From Mycocentrospora acerina (Eukaryota > Ascomycota > Dothideomycetes > Pleosporales): a stretch of 64,000 bases of DNA. Of this stretch, positions 45,206 to 55,676 are shown piece by piece. How positions within the stretch are numbered: the first letter of the stretch is position 1; each line of letters opens with the position of its first letter. A program made the translations under genes and the position numbers. The notes under the pieces were generated by a model. The model was not told the origin of the DNA, searched no databases, and saw only the letters and a program-made list of their open reading frames with translations. The stretch spans positions 1,116,001 to 1,180,000 of the forward strand of contig JAKUHH010000150.1 in the NCBI GenBank assembly GCA_022701365.1, written 5' to 3'.

Positions 45206-45961
45206 ATGTCAGAGGATACTCCCCAACCATTACCACCACGGCAACAAGCACCCCTCATTCTCGCCATATCAGGCCCCTCTTCCTCGGGAAAAACCACTCT
45301 CTCCCGACTCCTCCGCTCCCTCTCTCCAGCCCACACCTCGATCCTGCACTTGGACGACTTTTACCTCCCCGACACCTCAATCCCTATCCACAACGGCATC
45401 CAAGACTGGGACTGCCTCGACTCTCTCGACCTGCCATCTCTCGAAAAAGCCCTGCAAACGATCAGATCCACAGGCGAAACCCCTTCCTGGCTAGTTAGCA
45501 AAGAGGACCAAAACAGCGTTGGAGAGCATGGAGTGTCAGATGCCGTGATCCAGCAGATGAAAGAGAGAGCCAAAGGGTGGGGGGACAGGATAATACACAT
45601 CATTGACGGGTTCCTGCTCTTCTCCCGTTCCATGCCGCAAATCCACACTTTGTTCGACGTCAAACTCTTTCTCCGCACGTCTTATTCCACAGCGAAAGCG
45701 CGACGAGAAGCGCGCACCGGGTATGTAACTTTGGAGGGATTCTGGGAAGACCCGCCGGGCTATGTAGATGCGGTTGTGTGGCCAAACTATGTGGCGGATC
45801 ACGGGTTCATGTTCCAGGATGGAAATGTCGAGGGCGAGTTAGATGGAAACGTTTGTCGCGAGATGGGTATTGAAGGGATGCCAAGGCAAGCAGAGGAGAA
45901 TATGGGCAAGTGTTTGGAGTGGGCTGTTGGAGTATTGGAGAGGGTAGTCGGGCAAGCATGA
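45206..45961 (+). CDS. NRK1: Nicotinamide riboside kinase
   Basis: A single exon of 251 aa. The kinase phosphorylates nicotinamide riboside (and nicotinic acid riboside) to the mononucleotide for NAD+ salvage in the cytosol. It belongs to the uridine-kinase-like P-loop fold: P-loop GPSSSGKTT at residues 23-31, then LHLDDFYLPD, QDWDCLDSLD (substrate-binding aspartates) and HIIDGFLLF. A lid region carries arginines (STAKARREARTGY), followed by FWEDPPGYVDAVVWPNYV, typical of Nrk1. Yeast Nrk1 is 240 aa. The C-terminal helix is normal. It ends 269 bp before the convergent EAF3 stop. Confidence 0.9.
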   Translation: MSEDTPQPLPPRQQAPLILAISGPSSSGKTTLSRLLRSLSPAHTSILHLDDFYLPDTSIPIHNGIQDWDCLDSLDLPSLEKALQTIRSTGETPSWLVSKEDQNSVGEHGVSDAVIQQMKERAKGWGDRIIHIIDGFLLFSRSMPQIHTLFDVKLFLRTSYSTAKARREARTGYVTLEGFWEDPPGYVDAVVWPNYVADHGFMFQDGNVEGELDGNVCREMGIEGMPRQAEENMGKCLEWAVGVLERVVGQA

Positions 45962-46230
45962 TGTTGGCGGGCGCAGTGGCTGGTTGGACGAAGAGAGAGT
46001 ACGATAGACCATTGTATTGTTATGCTCCTGTTCAACCATTACCAGGTCCGACCTACCCTACTAATTGGGGAAGACATTATCCACCAAGACCTGGCGAGAC
46101 TAGAAAACAAGCAGCATCGCCCGAGCGCCGTGATACTGACGTTCGTATCCATATTCCAACCCATGCAAGAGATAATAATACAAACGATTCAAAAAGTAAA
46201 AAGAGGAAACAAACGCATCATAAGTACGTC

Positions 46231-47589
46231 TCAAGTACTGCTCTTGACCTTGTCGATATAGGCTTGACCTGGGCTTTCATAAACGGAGGCAAAGTAGGCG
46301 TTGACCTGAGGCTCCTTAGCAAGCCATGTAGTCATGCCGCTTAGCTCCTCACGTAGGCGGTTGACAGCCTGAACGTCCATATTGGTCTGTGCAATAAGTT
46401 CTGGCATCGAGACTGCGGTAAATGTCAGTGAGAGGTCTTTAGTCCTTGACAAAAGTGGGGTAGTTTTACCGAGAAGGCGCAGAAGATGCTCGCCACCGTA
46501 GATCTCTGCCAGTGTCTTGCCAGCAAGTTCGTCAGTCGGTTGTTCTTGACGCGTGTATATATCGAAGAACTGCTCGCGCTCAAAGCGATAGAGAAGGAGC
46601 CGGCCGAGGCTCTTATTAAAGTACTCTTTCAAGCCCGCCACAACCTCCTCTAGGATGTCAGCCTCGGTACTGTTGCGATGCCCCGTCGAAACAGCCCACG
46701 CAGAATACTCATCCAGAATAGTTGCAGCTGGCTTAATAGAGGGGAGCTGGACTAGCTGCAAGCTTTTGGTGATGTTTTCCCAGTCATCGACCAAGAGGCT
46801 CTTCAACCTATCAGGCATGTAAATCCTGACAGCACGTTTGTTTTGAAACACTTCTTCCTGGAAAGACGGTTAGCAAGAATATCATGATGATGGGATAAAC
46901 TGGGTTGGTATGCATGCTTATTTCAGCACTAGGTGGGATAAAACACTTACCTTCTCAATGTCATTGTCACGCATCCGCTTCTGACCGCGAGGGGCAGCAG
47001 TAGCAGAGACAGACGTCTGGCGCTCTTCGCTTCCTCGACTTGAACCCTGCGCCTTCTTTTTCGTAGGAGCAGGCTGAGCTCTTGCAGCCCGCTGTTGGGC
47101 GAGCATTTCATGTCTCAGATTGTTGGCCAGTTCACGGTTCTCTGGAGAAAGCTTGCGCAGCCGATCTTCTGAAACCCAGTCGTCCCAGCTACATACTGTC
47201 AGTGAATCCACAAATTTAAAAGGTGAAGCCTAGCTCAGCGTGACAGTGCATGCCAGAGTGGTGGCGTGCGTAGGGATAGCCAACGATGTTGAAGTGGTTG
47301 TGTTAGGTAGGTCGAAACATGAGGTAGGGCGAACGTGACTTCGCCCCTTCAGTGCCCAGCAGTCGACAAACTCGGGTAAAAGCTAGTCGGCGAATACTCA
47401 CGTGTTTTTCCAGCCTTTGTAGTGAATCTTGTACTGCCAACCGCTCTTCTTGTCGTTCTTATCGTCTTTGTCGTCGCCCTCGACGGCCTGGACTTCGATC
47501 ACCTTGGCTTCGTACAGCAGTTCATGATGAAAGCAGTAGACTTTTTCGTCCTTTCGATAGCCCGCCTGTGGTTCAGACGCTGGTGCCAT
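46231..47589 (-). CDS. EAF3: Eaf3/MRG15 chromatin reader
   Basis: Minus-strand exons 47402-47589, 46951-47188, 46470-46857 and 46231-46412 encode 331 aa; introns are 213, 93 and 57 bp. Eaf3 binds methylated H3K36 and serves in the NuA4 acetyltransferase and Rpd3S deacetylase complexes. An N-terminal chromodomain (residues about 8-75) shows the aromatic residues YCFHHELLYEAKVIEV, W51QYKIHYKGWKNTWDDWV. A basic, Q/A-rich linker contains RGQKRMRDND. The MRG domain, from about 140 to the end, includes IYMPDRLKSLLVDDWENI, EYFNKSLGRLLLYRFER and YGGEHLLRLLVSMPELIAQ. The last intron has length 3n and no in-frame stop, so an unspliced reading stays open. I removed it because splicing restores LLVSMPEL and it has good GTAAAA/CTGAC/CGCAG sites. 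Confidence 0.95.
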
Positions 47590-47978
47590 GATTGGTTGAA
47601 GATGTAGGAAGTTTTGATTTTGGTGGGTTGGAGAGTGAAGAGGGAAAGGGAGAGGTGGTCGCGAACACGTCGCGTACTGTCGCCTACAAGACGCGCGGGA
47701 CCAATATGACAGTCACGCCAGCCAGACAGTTTTTCTTCTGTTGGTTATGCGCTGTCACAGGTCGACGATGCTGGTGAGAGGGCAGGCAGCGATGTTTGCT
47801 GGAGTGTTGTTGTAGGCGCATCTCACGGCTTTTTAGTCGGCACGGGCCTTGCACGCGACGCGCTCGACCTCAGCCCTATGGCTGTCTCGATCGCCCACTT
47901 CCACAGGGTGCAACACTGCCAGATTACTCGCGCACCTCGACAAACCCCAGTCCCTACACAGCCCTCGCCACCTCAGCT
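47590..47978. promoter_or_regulatory. Divergent promoter between EAF3 and the Cnl2 gene
   Basis: A 389-bp region between divergent start codons. The right half is C-rich leader sequence. I see no TATA box, MCB or other clear element. Confidence 0.4.
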
Positions 47979-48609
47979 ATGCCGTCGCAAGAAACCAGCC
48001 TTCTCAGCGACTTCCTCGTTGCGCCTGCAGCACTACGTGATTTCATGACATTGCGCCAGTTTACCGACATCTTTCCCCAGGTCCATCGTGCAAACCCGGC
48101 CGTACAGGACCTGTATCACGAGCTTCACCGGTTACGTGAGAAGGATGTAGATCTGGTGCGCCGCGCCATTGCCGAAGAAGTCAAGCGGTCAAAGCAACTG
48201 CGGAGAGAGTATGCGAAAGAACGCCGCCGAGTGGATGATGCGACTGTTGCTGGACTGGATCCCATTGCACTTCAGATGGAAGAAGAGGTACTTCTCATGA
48301 CTACATCTTTATTCTTACGTGGTGTTGACGCGTCATCTATAGTTCACCGGCAATGCTCGCAAGAAACCGCACACGCTACAAACCGTTCACTCCAACATCG
48401 AGGAAGCCTGCCAAACCCTCGAGGCTCAAATTACAGAGATGGAGGAAGAAAGTCGACGAGCTCAGGCTGACGTGCAAGAAGCCATTGGCGCCCTCAGCGA
48501 TCTGCGTCATGGACGATTTGCACAAGCAGCCAGTGGTGAAGACCTTGGCGAGGAAGTGCTGGCTACACTGAAAAGGCTCGCATCTGTTTGCACAGACACA
48601 GCGCAATGA
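47979..48609 (+). CDS. Kinetochore protein of the Cnl2/NKP2 family
   Basis: Exons 47979-48287 and 48343-48609 encode 191 aa; the 55-bp intron is phase 0. NKP2/Cnl2 proteins are small coiled-coil members of the constitutive centromere-associated network (Ctf19/Mis6-Sim4 complex). The N-terminus, ETSLLSDFLVAPAALRDF, then RQFTDIFPQVHRANPAVQDLY and a basic heptad helix (VRRAIAEEVKRSKQLRREY) fit the family as I know it. A second coiled coil, SNIEEACQTLEAQITEMEEE, follows the intron. No globular enzyme domain is present. The assignment rests on pattern memory of a divergent family. Confidence 0.7.
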
Positions 48610-50087
48610 ATCGACAAGAGGTTTCTACTCATGCCACAAAGCACTAAACCGCATGTATTCCTCTACAAGATGGTTTCTTGATAAACTCCAAGGATGCTAC
48701 ATCCACATCTCGATATGTGCACCATGCCGAGGTTACAAACTCGATGAAGTACTGGTCTGAGAAAGGTCACCTATCTGCATTCGAGAAGCGAAATGCATGG
48801 CCTTTGTGTGACTGATGCAATCCATGTAGGCAATCCCCACGCCATTGATTTACGATTGAATGCCAATTAACCTCCAGCATTTTGTCGAAGGCTTTAAAAA
48901 TTGTAGTCCGGGACTAAACCTTTGTGTGAGATTACGTGCAAGTAGGCCATTGACTTCTATCGATCAGCAATGCGTAATCACCGTCAACGAAGCGAATGCT
49001 TTCGGAAACTGGACAAGAGGTTCATATTCCCTTTCGTCGGAACTGGCAAAGGTTGTTTTACAATCGGTAGAAAGGAACTGTGTCTTCTTTCTTCATTTGT
49101 GGCTATGTCTCGGCATGTCTGCTCGCCAGCTTCGGCACGTGCCTATGCGGCAGGGCGTCAAGTGAGTATCACGCCACTCTCAGCGTATGGTGACCGTAAC
49201 CTTTACGAACACCGACACTGCCCCACGTGCATGGAAAATACTTTGAGATCAGAGTTTGTTTGCAATGTCACATTCATGAAAACCCGTGGGACAAACGGGA
49301 GTGCCCGCTATATTCCCGGGTAGGGCCTCACACCCCAGCCAAGTTTACTCATCTTCCTCGTTCCTTTCGAGCATCGACCTTCCTCTGTCGAGCACTTGAA
49401 TCAATCTGTGACAATACTGAACAAATTCTTACCTAACTGTTCTCCACTTTCTTCTGAGCTTTTTGGCTGCCTCCGACTACAGCGCTTACATGCCATTGCC
49501 AACTTCATCCGGGAGACATGCCTTCTACCTACGCCGCATGGGTGATCGGCAGTTCGGGGGTTAGACTCGTATACAATAATGGGCCGCACACATGTCAAAG
49601 CTTGCGGCCCACGAGAACAGCACCCTCTACCGGACGCTACCGAAAGCATGAGTCGTCCATGGTTCGACTTGCGCAGTCTGGAGACTATTGAGGCTCATAT
49701 CCAGAACATTTATTGATCGGTAACGAAAACTGATATCCAACTGGCACAGGGATTGATTGATCATCACCGTCATTGCAGTTTTGAGTTTGAACTGCATGCT
49801 CAGCAAATCAGATCGCTCTGACTGTTCCAAGCGAATCCTGAACAAGCCCTCGAAGCGGAACTCTTGACTCGCGCCTACAAGGCAAGAGAACCTGCTGGCC
49901 TCTGACATCGTCGATGCAGTTACAAATCCCGTGTTTACCTTTAAGACATCCCCTTCGCCAGAACCTGCAACCCATCATTGTCCATCAGTATATATCATCA
50001 CTAACATCTTCAGACTACTTGTGTTCATAGTTTGAACATAAAGTATTTATTGCGAGTCAGTCCTACTGGCTAAATTCGTGTCCCAAC
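48610..50087. other. Long spacer before the SREBP-type bHLH gene
   Basis: About 1.5 kb. Short open frames on both strands show no domain. The right end holds a likely promoter of the bHLH gene: AGTATATATCATC at about 49988 lies about 100 bp before its start codon. I see no tRNA or repeat. Confidence 0.4.
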
Positions 50088-51020
50088 ATGGACTCTACGG
50101 GCTACCGGAAGGTAGCCAATATCGATTACTCTTTACAACAGGACATCCTGTCTTACCCAGATCAGCTCGACAGAGCCTATCTTTCAGGAGCGTATCCTCC
50201 ATCTCCTGAGTATCCGCCGCACTCTTTCTTCGACCCGGAGCCACTGTTCGATCAGCAGCTCACAACCGCCGAGATGCCTCCATACATGCCAATGGAGTCT
50301 CCAACGTTTTTCGCTCCTGCCTTACCTACACCAGCCATCTCGACCATGGACAACAACTCAGACCGGGACCCGGTTTTTCGGCAAGCCTCCAACCCCACAC
50401 ACTTTGGACGGCCACCTCCCTCAAGCTTCACGTTTGAGACGACAACATCCGAGGCATTCGAATCAGCCTACTTTACTCCCGTCACTCACACCTCCTCGAG
50501 GACGCCTTCTCTCCGCGAGGAGGCACAACAACAGGCCATTTCTCCAGTCCATTCTCCTCATATCATAAAAGAAGAGGAAACGTCCTCACCTTCGTCTTCG
50601 TCGGAACAATCCACACCGAAACGGCCTCAACGGAAAAGAGGCCGACCACGACTCGACAGGTCCAACACCGATGGTCACTCCAACACATCTTCCTTGACGT
50701 CTAAATTCCAACGCACAGGTCGTCTACCGCACAACCAAGTGGAGCGCAAGTATCGCGAGGGCCTCAACTCGGAGCTCGAAAGACTGAGAAAGGCAGTCCC
50801 TTCTCTACCGCAAACTGACGATGGATCTGCGGTAAGCCAGTCAAAACCTAGCAAGGCGACGGTATTAGCAGGGGCTATTGATTACATTCAGAAGCTGGAG
50901 AGTGAGAGGGATTCGTTGCAAGAAGAGAATAAGAGGCTCAGGCAAACTCAGGCAAAGAGAGGGCACGGAGAAGGATGGAGAAGAGATGGAACATTGGATG
51001 ATTTCTTGGTGGATTTATGA
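50088..51020 (+). CDS. bHLH transcription factor with SREBP-type tyrosine and AT-hook-like motif
   Basis: A single exon of 310 aa. The N-terminal 170 residues are disordered, P/S/Y-rich and probably activating. A basic RKRGRPRLDRS stretch resembles an AT-hook, just ahead of the bHLH. The basic region RLPHNQVERKYREGLNSEL has tyrosine where ordinary E-box factors have arginine (E-x-x-R-R); this is the hallmark of SREBP-family factors. The loop is long and contains SQSKPSKATVLAGAIDYI as helix 2, followed by a short leucine-zipper-like helix (LESERDSLQEENKRLR). It has no membrane spans, so it is not a membrane-anchored SREBP. Small soluble factors of this type regulate development or secondary metabolism in other moulds; the role here is unknown. 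Confidence 0.85.
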   Translation: MDSTGYRKVANIDYSLQQDILSYPDQLDRAYLSGAYPPSPEYPPHSFFDPEPLFDQQLTTAEMPPYMPMESPTFFAPALPTPAISTMDNNSDRDPVFRQASNPTHFGRPPPSSFTFETTTSEAFESAYFTPVTHTSSRTPSLREEAQQQAISPVHSPHIIKEEETSSPSSSSEQSTPKRPQRKRGRPRLDRSNTDGHSNTSSLTSKFQRTGRLPHNQVERKYREGLNSELERLRKAVPSLPQTDDGSAVSQSKPSKATVLAGAIDYIQKLESERDSLQEENKRLRQTQAKRGHGEGWRRDGTLDDFLVDL

Positions 51021-51484
51021 AAGCTGGCGGGATCAAAAAATTGGCGTGTAAACGTTTTCAGTAAAGCGAGACCTTCGATTGTCCCGTCTTGTTTTCAATA
51101 GGGAGGTATCTTAGAGGCAAACGGCGTTTGGCTCATATCCATGTTTTAGTAGTTCCTTCGAGCTTTTTATATGCTTGAAGAGACCAGGATGCTTTTTGCA
51201 GTCCATTGTTTTTTTGTTGCAACTTTTTTGAGCAAATTTGGTCGCTGAGACATGACAATTAATTTTCGATGTCTGGCATTTGATCTGTACGGGATTCATG
51301 ATCGGCACAGGGTTTTTTGAAATGCTTTATCATTATCGGTATTAGATTGACCGAAAAGTAGAATCGTATTTTGCTCAATGGTCCCATAGTGAAGTGACAA
51401 ACGCGAGGACAGAAGTCACCAGACATTAGCTGGATCATCGACCCCACCTCTCTACACCTCACTCCTAAGCTCCAAAACAACACC
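51021..51484. other. Spacer between the bHLH and metallophosphoesterase genes
   Basis: About 460 bp, T-rich after the bHLH stop and C-rich before the next start. Nothing else is visible. Confidence 0.4.
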
Positions 51485-52468
51485 ATGTCCACAACGTCGA
51501 CTCACGTCAAGACTAGGTTCCTCGTAATCTCCGATACGCATTCTTCTACACCTGCACAAAATTCTTCTAATGATGATGTATCCTTTCGTCCACCGCTGCC
51601 TCCAGCCGACGTACTTTTACACTGTGGAGATTTAACAATGATTGGCAATCTTCACGAATACGAACAAACACTGGACATGCTGCAGAGTATTGACGCAGAT
51701 CTAAAGCTGATTATTGCTGGCAACCACGACATCAGTCTGGACGAAGAGTATTATGATAGGAAGGGAAGATACATGCACTGGAAAAATGGACATGATGAGG
51801 AAATGCCGCGCAAAGCAAGGGAGATGTGGTTGGGCGAGCGAGCAAAGAAAGCAGGAGTCACGTACCTGGAGGAGGGAACACATACATTTACGTTGAAGAA
51901 TGGCGCAAAGTTACGGGTCTATGCATCTCCTTACCAGCCAGAGTTTTGCGATTGGGCCTTTCCGTACAAACGCAACGAAGACCGCTACAATCCTTCCCAC
52001 CAACGCACGCCAAACGCCGTCCCCATTGCGGAGAATCCGGTGCCAGACTTTCCGAATATTGATGTGATGATGACGCATGGTCCTCCAATGGGTATCCTCG
52101 ATGCAGTAGGTAATGGCGAACGCGTAGGCTGTCAGCATTTGCTCCGAGCAGCGCGGCGGTGCAAACCGCGATTACATTGCTTTGGGCACATCCACGAAGG
52201 CTGGGGTGCGCAGAAGGTACTGTGGAATGGAGACGACGCATTGGATGTCCAGATTGAGAACCATTTCGAAAAGACAAAAGAAGTTGAAGTCAACAGAGAG
52301 GAGATGAACGAACAGAGGGCGGTGCATGTGGATATCAGTTCGGGTGCTGAAACGGCAGTGAATTTTGGGAAGGAGACACTGATGGTAAATGCGAGTATCA
52401 TGACTGTGCATTACAAGCCTTGGAATGGCCCGTGGCTTGTGGACATGGATTTGGAGAAGGCGGAATGA
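51485..52468 (+). CDS. Calcineurin-like metallophosphoesterase
   Basis: A single exon of 327 aa. All five metal-binding blocks of the calcineurin-like phosphoesterase fold are present in order: ISDTHSS, HCGDLT, AGNHDISL, MTHGPP and GHIHEGWG. The layout, with no extra domain and about 330 aa, resembles the MPPED1/2 and related fungal soluble phosphoesterases rather than protein phosphatases. The substrate is unknown; members hydrolyse cyclic nucleotides or other phosphodiesters in vitro. No signal peptide is present, so cytosolic. The start at 51485 has the favourable context CACCATGTCC. Confidence 0.9.
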   Translation: MSTTSTHVKTRFLVISDTHSSTPAQNSSNDDVSFRPPLPPADVLLHCGDLTMIGNLHEYEQTLDMLQSIDADLKLIIAGNHDISLDEEYYDRKGRYMHWKNGHDEEMPRKAREMWLGERAKKAGVTYLEEGTHTFTLKNGAKLRVYASPYQPEFCDWAFPYKRNEDRYNPSHQRTPNAVPIAENPVPDFPNIDVMMTHGPPMGILDAVGNGERVGCQHLLRAARRCKPRLHCFGHIHEGWGAQKVLWNGDDALDVQIENHFEKTKEVEVNREEMNEQRAVHVDISSGAETAVNFGKETLMVNASIMTVHYKPWNGPWLVDMDLEKAE

Positions 52469-53553
52469 TGTTGTGCCCGTAATAGGTGCTGGCATCGACG
52501 AAACGAGCTTCTCAGGTTATGGGTAGATGGCCACATCCCATCGTTATTGACACAACAAGATTCAATGCACCCCTGTGATATCTCACCATGACTAAATTGC
52601 CAGTAGGCACAAGTAGTGGGTCTATCCAAAGAGGTACACCCACAGACCCAGGACTCAATTACGTCAGGACAAGAGAAAGACGAGGCTTGCCTATGCCATA
52701 AGACTCCGGCCCCATCGACCGACGCCAAAGAGAGACTGACATCTCTCACACTGGGAAAACCACGCAAAAGCATCCGACAATTGGTCAACAACGCCTTCCT
52801 CCGACTGGCCCTTTAAAAATAACCAACATCCGGATTCTCTTCGCGAACCATGATCCTTCCACCGGGCCAGTCTCTCTCCACACGCCTGCCATGTGGACAC
52901 ATCCAGAACCAATCTTTTCCCCTCTCCCCCTCGCAAGCCCGCCACTAGCAATAACGGCCATCCAGACTCCTCCCCCCTAAAGGTCCGCTCGCTTGCGCTG
53001 ACCAAACCAAGCACAGCCACATCGTCCACGTCGACCCCCACAAAAAAACTAGCATCGCTGATGCCATCAAAACGCCATGTTGCGACTCGTCAAATCGCAT
53101 CTGTTCCTCCGACGCCTTGTGGCTGGTGAGCGGCAAAGCCACCCTTAGTGCACGGCTCCCCATTCGCTAACACCCTTCGCCGGACCCTGATCTGCGCCTG
53201 CGAATACTGTATGCGGGGGGAGAGAGCTGGAGGCGAAAAGCACAGCAGGAACATGGATGATGAACGGGCGCAGCCCCAATCTGGAGCATGCCAGGTTTTT
53301 TACGGCGTGCATCTTCTTGCGCAACGGACATGGGTTAGTTGGCTGAGCGTGTGCAAGTGAGATTAATAAGTAGTCTTTCGCTGGGCGGGTGGCTTGTCGA
53401 CTTCTTTTGAATTAATTCATCACCTGTCGGTCGTTGTTTTTGCGGAATGGTGACATGCATGCAACGACTTTTTTTTCCTTTATTACCTGATACTTTCAAA
53501 ACGCTTTTGTTGTACTTGTTGCTTGGGGAAGAAGAAGAAGGGCATCACTCATT
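52469..53553. other. Spacer upstream of the membrane glycoprotein gene
   Basis: About 1.1 kb. Small open frames occur on both strands, but none has a domain or good start context. The region before 53554 includes T-rich leader sequence. No gene is called. Confidence 0.4.
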
Positions 53554-55346
53554 ATGCGTTCTTCAAGATATTCAATCGTTCTGGGGAGTTTGCTCGTTGG
53601 GAGTGTGTGGAGCGCTGTGTTGCATGTGCCAGTCGTTACACCGGCGCCTGAATTACCCACCGAGCGGTTGGACAAGAGACAAGGTGTTGATGCGTGAGTT
53701 TGGTCTTCTTCTATCCATCCATTGCATAACGCGCAGACGACTGACCATGACCATGACTATACAGCATCGATTTTGCAGAACTTCTCCTTACGGCGATTCC
53801 TATCTCGCTGCGACAGATAGCCGCGACAAACCTCCCCGCCGTATCGAGCATCTTGTGGGAGGAATTCTTGGACGGTAAGAAACCAGACTGGTTCAAGGCA
53901 TTGCCATTGAGCATCCAGAGCTATCTGATTGCGGAGTTTGGGCCGAAAACTGCACTGCCTACTGCACCTCCGACGAGTGGTGGAGTGAGCAGTGGGACGG
54001 TAGCGGCGACGACGACAACGACGGATATAGCATTTTCAGCAAGGACAAGTCCAGATGTATCACCATCTTCGAGTGTAAAGACTACAGCAACTCTGGCTTC
54101 GGCCTCAACAAGTTCGTCTACCGATTCCACTGCTTCAAACTCAACTACGAGAGCTTCGGCAAGCCCAATCCCAACTTCAGACCCCACCTCCCCACCAGCC
54201 AGCACTTTTGGGCTCTCGAAAACTCAGAAAATTGGATTCGGCGTCGGTATACCCCTCGGCGTACTCTCTGCTATTGCCGTCGTCTTCGGATGCTGTTTCC
54301 TGCTGCGTCGCCGCAAGCGCAAAGTCCTGATCAACGGCAACGAACGGCCATCCACCCCAGGATTCATCCCACGCTTTGCATTCCACGAACGAACGTCCAA
54401 CTCAAACATCAGCGAGCATCGCTCGCCACTAAACCCTGCTGTAGATCAACACCCGTTGAGCTACGACTCGGAGAGCATGATCTGGGAAGACGATGATGAT
54501 TTTGACACAACGCCCACCCACCGAGGAAACACGCTCCCGCCCACCATGGTAATGCATGGCTCCACTCCTCCCATCATGACCCCAACGCTATACCACACGC
54601 ACAGCTCGAACCGCGCGCGGGGAAAACGAACCAGCTACACGAACCTGCACCCCGTCGCCGAGGTAGCCGAACCAGACGAGACGGCAACAACAGCAGCAAC
54701 AGCAACAAGGCGACAAATCCCACTCCAGCCCGGTGCGCGGCGATCCCTCAAAATCACCATGCCTCCCATCCCCGCTGCCGCGACCCTCAAACGCAAGCCC
54801 ATCTCCCCCACCACAAGCCCAACAGCAGAGCACATGCCGTACAGCCCCGACACAGACACATGCTCGCACTCATTCCTCCGCCCACTGATACCAAATAGCG
54901 GGAGCAGCTCCAGCAGCAGCAGCAACAACAACAACAGCGGCGGCCTCGGCCTAGGCCTTGGATCGAGTCGTCACACCAGCGCGTCACCGTCGCCGTCGTC
55001 GTCGTCGTCAAACCCAAACCCAAACTACACTACAAACGACAACATCTCGATTCCCACGTCTCCACCACTCTCCCCGCAAACAAGCAGCCAGACCTACTAC
55101 GTTTTCGGCGACCCTGACGATCCCGAGCGCCACCAGAGCGCGTACGTGGACGTGGAAGACGGGCTGTACGGCGGGCATAGAAGCCTGGCTGCGTATCCGG
55201 AGCCGCGATTGCTGCCGCCGCCGCGGCGGAGAAACTCAAGGGTGGAGTGGCCGCTGAGGAATGTGGTTGTGGCGGGCCAGGAGAAGAGTCGCAGTCCATT
55301 GTGGGATCGGGTTTATGAGCAGCAACGACGGTATTGTTCAAAATGA
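53554..55346 (+). CDS. Single-span secretory-pathway glycoprotein with signal peptide and KR site
   Basis: Exons 53554-53693 and 53765-55346 encode 573 aa. Exon 1 supplies a signal peptide (SIVLGSLLVGSVWSAV) and a dibasic LDKRQ that would suit Kex2 processing. Exon 2 continues IDFAELLLTAIPISLRQIAAT, then a long S/T-rich stalk likely to be O-glycosylated. One membrane span follows (IGFGVGIPLGVLSAIAVVFG) with a basic stop-transfer RRRKRK. The cytosolic tail of about 350 residues is disordered, with S- and N-rich runs and an acidic WEDDDDFD. The layout is that of fungal cell-wall sensor-like proteins (Mid2/Wsc type), but I see no WSC or other extracellular domain. The frame stays open upstream of 53853 only through the spliced exon. 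Function is not assignable. Confidence 0.75.
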
Positions 55347-55372
55347 TGGATGGATGGATGGATGGATGGATG
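55346..55372. repeat. (ATGG)n microsatellite at the stop codon
   Basis: About seven ATGG units begin inside the TGA stop of the glycoprotein gene. Slippage here would not change the protein. The next 300 bp are T- and C-rich with a TCATCATCATC run near 55562; no gene is visible up to 55676. Confidence 0.95.
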
Positions 55373-55676
55373 AACGAATGAGTCATGTGTGATGAATTTT
55401 TCTTGTTCTTGTTCTTCGCAGATGGATTATTTTTTTTTCTCTCTCTCTCTCAAAGGGGGGAGTGGAAGGATTTTTATTGGGACAGAGGGGGGGTTTTTTT
55501 CTCCTCTCTGTCTACGACCTTTTGGAGGTTAGACGGCGGCTTTTTTTCTCTTCATCATCCTCGTCATCATCATCATCTTCCTCTCCGAGACACACCATTT
55601 CGGGAGAGCAACATATACCCAGATCACATGTCAATAATCAAGTCATTTTTTTTAGAATAGGATTACTACCATTCTC

